From the NCBI GenBank assembly GCA_030452985.1, contig JAKDLG010000005.1:1-64000 (forward strand): 64,000 nucleotides of DNA, given 5' to 3'. The notes below the pieces were generated by a model. It did not search any database. It was given only the letters and a program-made list of their open reading frames with translations, and was not told the DNA's origin. This DNA is from Humibacillus sp. (lineage in GTDB: Bacteria; Actinomycetota; Actinomycetes; Actinomycetales; Dermatophilaceae). Below are positions 32,546 to 40,533 of this stretch, one piece after another. How positions within the stretch are numbered: position 1 is the first letter of the stretch; each line of letters opens with the position of its first letter. The position numbers were made by a program, and so were the translations under genes.

Positions 32546-35058
32546 GCCACCTGTCCGAACGCCCGGTCAACCCCGTTGTCGGCCAACAGATCCCGCACGA
32601 GTCGGCGGCCCTCCACGTGACCGGCGCCGCTCTCTACACCGACGACCTCGTGCTGCGCACCCGCGACGTGCTGCACGCCTGGCCGGTGCAGGCCCCCCAC
32701 ACCCACGCCACCGTCACCGGCCTGCGCACCGCGCCGGCCCTCACGGTGCCCGGGGTCGTGCGGGTGCTGACGGCCGACGACGTGCCGGGCGCCAACGACG
32801 CGGGCGTCAAGCACGACGAGCCGCTGTTCCCGAGCGAGGTGATGTACCACGGTCACGCGGTCGCCTGGGTGCTCGGCGAGACGCTCGAGGCCGCCCGCCT
32901 GGGCGCCGCGATGGTCGAGGTCGACTACGACGTGCTGCCGGCGCTCGTCACGCTCACCGAGGCCATCGAGGCGAAGTCGTTCCAGGGTGCTCAGCCCCAC
33001 ATGGAGCGCGGTGACATCGAGGCGGCGTTCGAAGGGGCCGCACACGTGTTCAGCGGCGAGTTCGAGTTCGCCGGCCAGGAGCACTTCTACCTCGAGACCC
33101 ACTGCGCCCTGGCGCACGTCGACGAGTCGGGACAGGTGTTCGCCCAGTCGAGCACGCAGCACCCGAGCGAGACGCAGGAGATCATCGCCCACGTGCTGGG
33201 CCGGTCGAGCAACGAGGTCACGGTTCAGTGCCTGCGAATGGGTGGTGGGTTCGGCGGCAAGGAGATGCAGCCCCACGGCCTCGCCGCCATCGCCTCCCTC
33301 GGGGCGGTACTGACAGGTCGCCCGGTTCGCCTGCGCCTGAACCGAACCCAGGACATCACCATGACCGGCAAGCGGCACGGCTTCCACGCCCAGTGGCGGG
33401 CCGGCTTCGACGAGCAGGGGCTTCTCCAGGCCCTCGACGCCACCCTGACCGCCGACGGCGGGTGGAGCCTCGACCTCTCCGAGCCGGTGCTCGCCCGAGC
33501 CCTCTGCCACATCGACAACGCCTACTTCATCCCCAACGTGCGGGTGAACGGCCGCATCGCACGCACCAACAAGACCTCGCAGACGGCTTTCCGAGGCTTC
33601 GGCGGGCCCCAGGGCATGCTTGTCATCGAGGACATCCTCGGCCGCTGCGCTCCCCTGCTCGGGGCCCCGGCCCACGAGCTACGACGGAAGAACTTCTACG
33701 CCGAAGGGCAGAGCACTCCCTACGGGATGCCGGTGCGCCATGCCGAGCGCCTCACCGCGGCCTGGGACGCCGTGCTGAGCAAGGGCGACGTCGCCGACCG
33801 ACAAGCGCAGGTCGCCGAGTTCAACCGTGGCCACGAACACACCAAGCGGGCCATCGCCATCACGCCGGTCAAGTTCGGCATCTCGTTCAACCTCACGGCG
33901 TTCAACCAGGCCGGGGCGCTCGTGCACGTCTACAAGGACGGCTCGGTGCTGATCAACCACGGCGGCACCGAGATGGGCCAGGGCCTGCACACGAAGATGC
34001 TGCAGGTCGCGGCCACCAGCCTCGGTGTTCCCCTGTCACGAGTGCGGCTGGCCCCGACCCGCACCGACAAGGTGCCGAACACCTCTGCCACCGCAGCGAG
34101 CTCGGGCGCCGACCTCAACGGCGGGGCCATCAAGAACGCCTGTGAGCAGATTCGCGAACGACTCGCGCAGGTCGCGGCGGGGCGCCTCGGAGTACACCCC
34201 AACGAGGTCGTGTTCGACGGTGGCGTGGTGCGCGGTCTCAGCGCTTCGGGCGAGCACATCGACTGGGACGACCTCGTGGTGCAGTCCTACTTCCAGCGCG
34301 TCCAGCTCTGGGCGGCGGGCTACTACCGCACCGAGGGTCTGCACTGGGACTCCGCCAGCATGCAGGGCACTCCGTTCAAGTACTTCGCCTACGGCGTCGC
34401 GGTGTCAGAGGTGGAGGTCGACGGCTTCACCGGCGGCTACCGCACGCTGCGCGTCGACATCGTGCATGACGTGGGTGACAGCCTCTCTCCGTTGGTCGAC
34501 CTCGGCCAGATCGAGGGCGGGTTCGTGCAGGGCGCGGGCTGGCTCACCCTCGAAGACCTCCGGTGGGACGAGACCGACGGTCCGAACCGTGGTCGCCTGG
34601 CGACGCAGGCGGCCAGCACCTACAAGCTGCCCTCGTTCTCGGAGATGCCCGAGGAGTTCAACGTCTCGCTGCTCGAGCACGCCCACGAGGACGGCGCCGT
34701 CTACGGCGGCAAGGCGGTCGGCGAGCCGCCGCTCATGCTGGCCTTCTCGGTGCGCGAGGCGCTGCGGCAGGCCGCTGCCGCCTTCGGGCCGACGGGCACC
34801 AGCGTCGACCTCGCTTCACCGGCCACCCCCGAGGCCGTCTACTGGGCGGTCGAGTCGGCTCGCTCGGAGGCCGCGGCGATGCATCGGACGACCGCCGAGG
34901 GGGGAACCGGAGCCGTCCCGGAACAGCCCGGAGCCTCGGCCCACCCGATGCACCCGAGGTCGGAGCGGGTCGTCGGGCATCCCGTTCCGGTCGATGGACC
35001 GGCCGCCCCCTCGGCGTCACCCGAGGGCTCGCGCCAGGCCGCCGGGGTGCGTCCGTGA
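32542..35058 (+). CDS. xdhB: Xanthine dehydrogenase molybdopterin subunit
   Basis: Catalytic subunit carrying the molybdenum cofactor. Of 838 residues, key motifs are GGGFGGKEMQPHG, TAFRGFGGPQG, NQAGALVHVYKDGSV, HGGTEMGQGLHTKM, NTSATAASSGADLNGGA and GKAVGEPPLML, whose Glu is the proposed catalytic base in the family. Sequence closely follows the Rhodobacter and animal enzymes. The C-terminal 55 residues (Pro/Glu-rich) extend beyond the normal end. The start overlaps the xdhA stop (ATGA). Cofactor insertion is expected to need XdhC, encoded next. Confidence 0.95.
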   Translation: MSHLSERPVNPVVGQQIPHESAALHVTGAALYTDDLVLRTRDVLHAWPVQAPHTHATVTGLRTAPALTVPGVVRVLTADDVPGANDAGVKHDEPLFPSEVMYHGHAVAWVLGETLEAARLGAAMVEVDYDVLPALVTLTEAIEAKSFQGAQPHMERGDIEAAFEGAAHVFSGEFEFAGQEHFYLETHCALAHVDESGQVFAQSSTQHPSETQEIIAHVLGRSSNEVTVQCLRMGGGFGGKEMQPHGLAAIASLGAVLTGRPVRLRLNRTQDITMTGKRHGFHAQWRAGFDEQGLLQALDATLTADGGWSLDLSEPVLARALCHIDNAYFIPNVRVNGRIARTNKTSQTAFRGFGGPQGMLVIEDILGRCAPLLGAPAHELRRKNFYAEGQSTPYGMPVRHAERLTAAWDAVLSKGDVADRQAQVAEFNRGHEHTKRAIAITPVKFGISFNLTAFNQAGALVHVYKDGSVLINHGGTEMGQGLHTKMLQVAATSLGVPLSRVRLAPTRTDKVPNTSATAASSGADLNGGAIKNACEQIRERLAQVAAGRLGVHPNEVVFDGGVVRGLSASGEHIDWDDLVVQSYFQRVQLWAAGYYRTEGLHWDSASMQGTPFKYFAYGVAVSEVEVDGFTGGYRTLRVDIVHDVGDSLSPLVDLGQIEGGFVQGAGWLTLEDLRWDETDGPNRGRLATQAASTYKLPSFSEMPEEFNVSLLEHAHEDGAVYGGKAVGEPPLMLAFSVREALRQAAAAFGPTGTSVDLASPATPEAVYWAVESARSEAAAMHRTTAEGGTGAVPEQPGASAHPMHPRSERVVGHPVPVDGPAAPSASPEGSRQAAGVRP

Positions 35059-35888
35059 ACTGGCTACGCGCCGTGGAGCGGCTACGCACCGAGCGCCGGG
35101 CCGGCGTGCTGGTGACCATCTCGTCGGTCAGAGGTCACGCGCCGCGCGAGGCCGGGGCCAAGATGGTCGTCAGCGCCGACGACGAGTGGGACACCATCGG
35201 CGGCGGCAACCTCGAGGCCACCGCGATCGAGCAGGCCCGAGCCATGATCGCCGGTAGCGCTCTCACGCCCGAGACGGTGCACGTGCGGCTCACCGACAAG
35301 GCCGAGGCCGTTCATGGCCGCCAGTGCTGCGGCGGCGAGGTCGACCTGCTGCTCGAACCGCTCGCCGTCGTGCCGGCCGTGGCCATCTTCGGGGTCGGCC
35401 ACGTCGGCCTCGAGCTGGCGCGCATCCTGGCCCGGCACGACCTCGAGCTGCACCTTGTCGACTCGCGTGCCACCCATCTGGAACCGCAGCGCCTCACCGC
35501 GCTCAACGACGCCGTCGCCCGCATCCACGTGCACCATGCACCGGTGCCCGAGATGGCGCTGAGCGAGGTACCCGACGGGTGCCACGTGTTGATCATGACG
35601 CACGACCACGCCGAGGACGCCGCCCTGTGCGACATGGCGCTGCGCAGCCCCCGGCTGGGCCCGATCGGCCTCATCGGTTCGTCAGCGAAATGGTCACGCT
35701 TCCGCAAGGTCCTTGCCGCCGAAGGCCATTCGCCGAAGACGCTGGCCCGCATCACGACCCCGATCGGGTTGCCGGACGTGCTGGGCAAGAACCCGGCCAC
35801 GATCGCCGTCAGCGTGGCAGCCGACCTCGTTCGCGGCTTCTCACCGGCGTCGGTAGCAGCGCCGGCGCTCCAACCGACGCGCTCATGA
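35055..35888 (+). CDS. xdhC: Xanthine dehydrogenase accessory protein XdhC
   Basis: Binds molybdenum cofactor and helps load it into XdhB; a cytoplasmic chaperone. 277 residues with the XdhC/CoxI N-terminal domain (RRAGVLVTISSVRGHAPREA, GAKMVV, TIGGGNLEATAIEQAR) and the Rossmann-like C-terminal domain (AIFGVGHVGLELARIL, LIMTHDHAEDAALC, IGLIGSSAKWSRFRKVL). GRQCCGGEVDLLLEP carries the family's conserved cysteines. The start is GTG 35055, overlapping the xdhB stop by four bases; the open frame upstream is another frame of xdhB. Coupled to guaD by a further ATGA overlap. Confidence 0.93.
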   Translation: MNWLRAVERLRTERRAGVLVTISSVRGHAPREAGAKMVVSADDEWDTIGGGNLEATAIEQARAMIAGSALTPETVHVRLTDKAEAVHGRQCCGGEVDLLLEPLAVVPAVAIFGVGHVGLELARILARHDLELHLVDSRATHLEPQRLTALNDAVARIHVHHAPVPEMALSEVPDGCHVLIMTHDHAEDAALCDMALRSPRLGPIGLIGSSAKWSRFRKVLAAEGHSPKTLARITTPIGLPDVLGKNPATIAVSVAADLVRGFSPASVAAPALQPTRS

Positions 35889-37177
35889 CCATTTTTCGTG
35901 GCACCGTTCTCGACACCCCCGAGGGCGACGCCCCGGGCGGCATCCGCCTCCGCGCCGACTCCGATGCGGGGTTGCTCGTCACCGACGGCACCATCGTGGA
36001 ACGCGGCCCGTTCGCCGACGTCGCCGCCCGGCATCCGCACGAGCCCGTCGTCGACCTGAGCGACGGACTGGTACTCCCCGGGCTCGTCGACGCCCACGTG
36101 CACTACCCGCAGGTGCGCACGATCGGCGCCCTCGGGATGCCGCTGCTCGACTGGCTCGAGAAGTCGGCGTTGCCGGAGGAGGCCCGACTGGGCGAGCCGG
36201 CGTATGCCGCCGACGTGGCCCGGGAGTTCGTGCAGGGTCTCGTCTCGGCCGGCACGACCACGGCGCTGGTGTTCGGGTCCCACTTCGCTCCTGCCGTCGA
36301 GAGCCTCTTCGACGAGGCGGCCCGCGTCGGCCTCCGGGTGACCTCGGGCCTGGTCGTGAGCGACCGCGCGCTCCCCGCGCCGTTGCTCACGACGGCGGAG
36401 CGCGCCCACGCGGAGTCGCTGGCCTTGGCGCAGCGGTGGCACGGCCGGGGGCGGCTGCGGTACGCCGTGACGCCCCGCTTCTCGCTCTCGGCGAGCGAGG
36501 CCGTGCTCGCCTCGTGCGCCGCGGTCATGACGGAGGTTCCCGGAGTCTGGTTCACCACCCACGCCAACGAGAACGTGGTCGAGGTCGACGAGGTGGCGCG
36601 CCTGTTTCCCAACGCCCGTGACTACGTCGACACCTATGACCACCACGGTCTGCTGGGGCCGCGGAGCGTGCTGGCCCACAACGTGCACGCGACCGCGCCC
36701 GAGCTGGCGATGCTGGGCTCGCGGGGGGCGTCGGTCGCCCACTGTCCCACCAGCAACTCGGCCCTCGGCAGCGGACTGTTCCCCCTCCGCGCTCATGTGG
36801 AGCACGGCGTACGGGTGGCCGTCGGCTCCGACGTGGGGGCCGGCACCGGCTTCTCGCTCTTCAAGGAGGGATTGCAGGCCTACTTCGTGCAGCAGCTGCT
36901 CGGAGCGCGTGGCCTGCCGCTGACCGCTCCCGACCTGCTGCACCTGGTGACCCGTGCCGGAGCGCTCGCCCTGGGCCTCGGCGAAACGGTGGGCGACCTC
37001 GGCGTGGGCAAGGCCTTCGACGCCGTGTGGGTCCGGCCGCTGCCGGGGGATCCGCTCGAGGTGGGACTGCGGCACGCGTCGTCTGCCGAAGACGCGGTCG
37101 CCAAGACCTTCGCCCTGGCCTGCAGCCCCGATGTCGCCGGGGTCTGGGTCGCCGGTGACAGGGTGAAGGCAGGGTGA
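35885..37177 (+). CDS. guaD: Guanine deaminase
   Basis: Converts guanine to xanthine and ammonia, feeding xanthine dehydrogenase. A Zn-dependent amidohydrolase of 430 residues with PGLVDAHVHYPQVRTIG, THANENVVEVDEV, LAHNVHA, VAHCPTSNSALGSGLF and VGSDVGAGTGFSLF, all standard for GuaD. The start is ATG 35885, whose bases overlap the xdhC TGA. The upstream continuation of the frame lies within xdhC and is not coding in this frame. It is the last gene of the coupled set xdhA-xdhB-xdhC-guaD. Confidence 0.94.
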   Translation: MTIFRGTVLDTPEGDAPGGIRLRADSDAGLLVTDGTIVERGPFADVAARHPHEPVVDLSDGLVLPGLVDAHVHYPQVRTIGALGMPLLDWLEKSALPEEARLGEPAYAADVAREFVQGLVSAGTTTALVFGSHFAPAVESLFDEAARVGLRVTSGLVVSDRALPAPLLTTAERAHAESLALAQRWHGRGRLRYAVTPRFSLSASEAVLASCAAVMTEVPGVWFTTHANENVVEVDEVARLFPNARDYVDTYDHHGLLGPRSVLAHNVHATAPELAMLGSRGASVAHCPTSNSALGSGLFPLRAHVEHGVRVAVGSDVGAGTGFSLFKEGLQAYFVQQLLGARGLPLTAPDLLHLVTRAGALALGLGETVGDLGVGKAFDAVWVRPLPGDPLEVGLRHASSAEDAVAKTFALACSPDVAGVWVAGDRVKAG

Positions 37178-37246
37178 AGACAGGCTGAGCTTCGCAACGC
37201 GAACGTCGTGGACCAGCAGAACTATCCGCCCTGCTGGGTTACCATG

Positions 37247-37263
37247 ATTCCATCCTACGGAAA
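37247..37263 (+). promoter_or_regulatory. Candidate IclR-type operator in the iclR promoter
   Basis: ATTCCA-N5-CGGAAA, the same 17-bp layout and the same outer six bases on each side as the site before the permease gene (27329-27345). It directly precedes a -10-like TACTTT (37264-37269), so binding would block the promoter and suggests autoregulation. Confidence 0.6.
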
Positions 37264-37314
37264 TACTTTTTCACATTGACACTTCCCATTGTGAACGCAC
37301 CGAGAGAGAGCCCG

Positions 37315-38127
37315 ATGACCGCACCACCGGCCGCCGACCACGCTGTCACTGCTGTCAAGTCACCGGCCCCGAAAGCGGCCGGAAGCGGCGGCGTGCAGTC
37401 GCTCGACCGGGCCTTCGCGATCCTCGAGACCATCGCGGATGCCGGTGGCGTGATCTCACTCTCGCAGCTGGCCACCGACACCGGCCTGCCACTGCCGACC
37501 ATCCACCGCCTCGTGCGCACCCTCGTCGATCTGGGCTACGTGCGGCAGGAGCCCTCGCGCCAGTACTCGCTCGGGCCGCGGCTGATCCGACTGGGCGAGA
37601 CCACCTCCCGACGCCTCGCGACCTGGGCGCGGCCGCACCTGACCGACGTCGTGGGAGCTCTCGGGGAGTCGGTCAACCTGGCGATGCTCGACGGTGACCA
37701 GATCGTCTACATCGCTCAGGTCATGCCCTCGCAGAACTCCATGCGGATGTTCACCGAGGTCGGGCGCCGCGTCGACCCGCACACCACTGCGGTCGGCAAG
37801 GCGATTCTGGCCAGCGACCCCGAGCTCAGCGTGCGAGCCCTGCTCGGGCGCACCGGGATGGCCGAGCGCACCGAGCACACGCTGGTCACCCCCGACGCCT
37901 TCATCGACGAGCTCGTCCACGTGCGCGAGCGCGGCTACGCCCTCGACAACCAGGAGCAGGAGATCGGCGTGCGGTGCGTCGCCGTCGCCGTGCCCGGCGA
38001 CTCGCGCCTCGCGATCTCGATGTCAGGTCCACTGACCCGAATGGGCGACGCGACCATCGACCGGGCGATCGCGCCGCTGCACGAGGCTGCCGGTGCGATC
38101 GCGAGCGAGCTCAGCACTCGCGCCTGA
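37315..38127 (+). CDS. IclR family transcriptional regulator of the purine locus
   Basis: A 270-residue DNA-binding repressor or activator. The N-terminal winged helix-turn-helix is SLDRAFAILETIADAGGVIS with LSQLATDTGLPLPTIHRLVR and the wing YVRQEPSRQYSLG. The C-terminal GAF-like ligand domain has the standard GESVNLAML, HTTAVGKAIL and DNQEQEIGVRCVAVAV motifs. ATG 37315 is preferred because of GAGAGAGAG upstream; TTG 37276 and GTG 37291 are other in-frame starts. Its place at the end of the purine locus, and the shared operator, make it the likely regulator, probably answering a purine breakdown product. Confidence 0.9.
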   Translation: MTAPPAADHAVTAVKSPAPKAAGSGGVQSLDRAFAILETIADAGGVISLSQLATDTGLPLPTIHRLVRTLVDLGYVRQEPSRQYSLGPRLIRLGETTSRRLATWARPHLTDVVGALGESVNLAMLDGDQIVYIAQVMPSQNSMRMFTEVGRRVDPHTTAVGKAILASDPELSVRALLGRTGMAERTEHTLVTPDAFIDELVHVRERGYALDNQEQEIGVRCVAVAVPGDSRLAISMSGPLTRMGDATIDRAIAPLHEAAGAIASELSTRA

Positions 38128-38150
38128 GCCTGCCGAGCCCCTACCGAGCC

Positions 38151-39581
38151 CTACCCAGGGATCCGGTCGGCCGCCGCCACCATGGCGTGGACCCGCTGCG
38201 ACAGCGCGTCGTCGAACGCCTCGTTGACGGCTTGCCACGCCCAGTTCCCGTCGGCGACGCCCGGCACGTTCATCCGGCTCTCGGTACCGAGCTCGAGCAG
38301 GTCCTGGGCCGGTACGACGACGAGCCGCGCGGTCGAGCTCAGGGCGAGCCGGATCAGCGCCCACGGCATCTCCTCGTCGGCATCGGGCACCGCGGCCAGC
38401 ACTTTCGCACGCGTCGGCTTGTCAGCCCCCTCCCACCAGCCCAGCGTGGTGTCGTTGTCGTGAGTGCCGGTGTAGACCACGCTCCACTCACCGTGGAACT
38501 TCGGCAGATACGGGTTGTCGGGGTCGTCGTTGTAGGCGAACTGGAGGATCTTCATGCCCGGCAGACGGTAGTCGTCACGCAGCGCAGTGACCTCAGGGGT
38601 GATCACCCCGAGGTCCTCGGCCACCAGGGTTCCCTCTCCCGCCGTCTCGACGAGGGCGCGGACCACCTCCCTGCCGGGCCCCTTCACCCAGTGACCCTCG
38701 CGCGCGGTCTTCGCCTCCAGGGGAACGTGCCACGCGGCCTCGAACCCGCGGAAATGGTCGATCCGCACGAGGTCGAACAGCTCACGCTGCCGGGCGATTC
38801 GAGCTCGCCACCAGGCGAAGTCGTCAGCGGCCATGCGGTCCCAGGCGTAGTGCGGGTTGTTCCAGCGCTGGCCGTCGACGGCGAAGTAGTCGGGCGGTAC
38901 GCCGGTCACCGTGATCGGCCGGCCCTGGCCGTCGAGCACGAACATCTTCCGGTTGGCCCACACGTCGGCGCTGAACGCCGCGACGAAGATCGGCAGGTCG
39001 CCGAAGAAGAGGATGCCGGCCTGTGCGGCGTAGGCCCGCAGCTCATCCCATTGCGAGTCGAAGACCCACTGCTCGAAGCGGAGCTGCTCGAGGCGCGCTG
39101 CGTGCGGGGTGAGCACCTCCTCGAGGCGAGCCGGGTCACGATCGCGCAGGCCCGGTTCCCAGTCCTGCCAGTCACGCCGGCCGAACAGGTCACGCAGCAC
39201 GGAGTACTCGGCGTAGGGCTCGAGCCAGCTCGCGTGGGCCTCGCACCACGCGCCGTACTCCGCTCGCTGGGCCGCGGTGAGCGAACCCGCGTCGGAGAGC
39301 CCCGAGTCGGCCTGCCGTCGGCGGTCGATCAGGTCGGGGTTGCCCGCCATCGCCGAGAGGGCGTTGTAGGGCGAGAGCTCCTCCTCGTGGACCGGCACCA
39401 GGGGCAGCACCTGCCAGACCGTGACACCAGCGGCGGCCAGGAAGTCGACGAAGCGATAAGCCTGCTCGCCCAGAGTCCCCCGGCCGGTCGTTCCCGAGCT
39501 GGGTGGCAAGGACGTGACGTGCAGCAGGACCCCCGCTCGTCGCACGTCGAAGGGGGTCGTTCCGTTGCTCGTACTCACCAT
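38151..39581 (-). CDS. malQ: 4-alpha-glucanotransferase (MalQ)
   Basis: Transfers alpha-1,4-glucan segments between acceptors in maltodextrin metabolism; GH77 family, cytoplasmic. 476 residues, within the usual range for short members. Landmarks: AGVLLHVTSLPPSSG, TVWQVLPLVPVHEEE, the nucleophile region VRIDHFRGFEAAWHVP, the acid/base region LVAEDLGVITPEV and TGTHDNDTTLGWW. It lies 73 bases downstream of the LacI-type sensor gene on the same strand and is probably the last gene of the glycan operon, which suggests that the imported material includes alpha-glucan. Confidence 0.93.
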   Translation of the reverse strand: MVSTSNGTTPFDVRRAGVLLHVTSLPPSSGTTGRGTLGEQAYRFVDFLAAAGVTVWQVLPLVPVHEEELSPYNALSAMAGNPDLIDRRRQADSGLSDAGSLTAAQRAEYGAWCEAHASWLEPYAEYSVLRDLFGRRDWQDWEPGLRDRDPARLEEVLTPHAARLEQLRFEQWVFDSQWDELRAYAAQAGILFFGDLPIFVAAFSADVWANRKMFVLDGQGRPITVTGVPPDYFAVDGQRWNNPHYAWDRMAADDFAWWRARIARQRELFDLVRIDHFRGFEAAWHVPLEAKTAREGHWVKGPGREVVRALVETAGEGTLVAEDLGVITPEVTALRDDYRLPGMKILQFAYNDDPDNPYLPKFHGEWSVVYTGTHDNDTTLGWWEGADKPTRAKVLAAVPDADEEMPWALIRLALSSTARLVVVPAQDLLELGTESRMNVPGVADGNWAWQAVNEAFDDALSQRVHAMVAAADRIPG

Positions 39582-39654
39582 TCCAGACGTCCCTCGTGTC
39601 GACTGCGGCGAGCCTATCGGTTCAGCGGCGGTGCTACCGCAAGCGACCGCTGCC

Positions 39655-40524
39655 TCAGCCGTGTGCGTCGGCCGGCAGCGACGCGCCAGGCGGCGACGCC
39701 GTGGTGCCCCGGGTGCTGAGGCGCTGCTGCGGCACGAGGTAGGCCTTCACCGGCCCACCCGCGAGGGTGTTGAGCACGGCATCCGCGGCCTGGTTACCCA
39801 TCGCGTACACATCGAGGGTCACGGCCGACAGCGGCGGGTTGGACAGGCGACACATCGGGGAGTCGTCCCACGCCACGAGCGAGAGGTCGGCCGGCACCGT
39901 GAGCCCGAGCTCGGTCGCCACCCCCATGCCGGCGAGGGCCATGACGTCGTTGTCGTAGACGATGGCGGTTGGCGGCCCCGCCCTGCCGAGCAGCGACCTC
40001 GTGCACCGGCGACCGGCCTCCTCGGAGTAGTCGCCCTCGACCGTGGTGGCCCGCAGCCCGAGCTCGTCGCACACCCGGCGGAAGGCAGCGTCGCGCACCT
40101 CGCTGTGGTGCAGCCCCACCGGTCCACTGACCCTGCCCAGGTGCTCGTGGCCGAGCAACGCGAGGTAGCGCACCGCCTCCGTCATGGCTCCGTCGTCATC
40201 GACCCACACGTTCGACACGGGGAGGCCGGCGCGAGGCCCACCGATGGCGATGGCGGGGATGCCGAGCTCGGCGAGCAGGGCGAGGCGGTTGTCCCCAGCG
40301 TGGAGGTTGACGACGACGACCGCCTCGACCATCGACCCGGTGGCCCAGCGGCGGTAAGCCGCCAGCTCGCGTTCCGGGTCAGGAACGACATGCAGCAGCA
40401 ACGAGCGGCCCTCGATCGAGAGACCTTCCTCCATGCCTGCGATGAGCTCGGCGAAGAACGGCTCGATCCCCAGCATTCGTGCTGGCCGCGCCAGCACGAG
40501 ACCCACGGCTTCAGAGTGTTGCAC
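39655..40524 (-). CDS. LacI/GalR-type ligand-binding protein lacking the DNA-binding domain
   Basis: 289 residues that begin directly in the periplasmic-binding-like core of a LacI repressor (EAVGLVLARPARMLGIEPFF), with FRRVCDELGLRATTVEGDYS, AIVYDNDVMALAGMGVATEL, VAWDDSPMCRL and NPPLSAVTLDVYAMG. Normal LacI proteins have about 60 further N-terminal residues containing the helix-turn-helix. Here that space is occupied by the upstream GH31 gene, whose stop is 9 bases before this GTG start (40524), so no such domain is encoded. It could act by binding sugar and another protein, or be a degenerate regulator. The ribosome binding site is weak. Confidence 0.8.
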   Translation of the reverse strand: MQHSEAVGLVLARPARMLGIEPFFAELIAGMEEGLSIEGRSLLLHVVPDPERELAAYRRWATGSMVEAVVVVNLHAGDNRLALLAELGIPAIAIGGPRAGLPVSNVWVDDDGAMTEAVRYLALLGHEHLGRVSGPVGLHHSEVRDAAFRRVCDELGLRATTVEGDYSEEAGRRCTRSLLGRAGPPTAIVYDNDVMALAGMGVATELGLTVPADLSLVAWDDSPMCRLSNPPLSAVTLDVYAMGNQAADAVLNTLAGGPVKAYLVPQQRLSTRGTTASPPGASLPADAHG

Positions 40525-40533
40525 CAGGCCAGC

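Noticed and set aside
37276-37281. TTGACA as -35 of the iclR promoter
   Set aside because: No suitable -10 lies 16-18 bases downstream, and the TACTTT upstream with the operator is a better fit; the TTG could instead be a start codon, but lacks a ribosome binding site.
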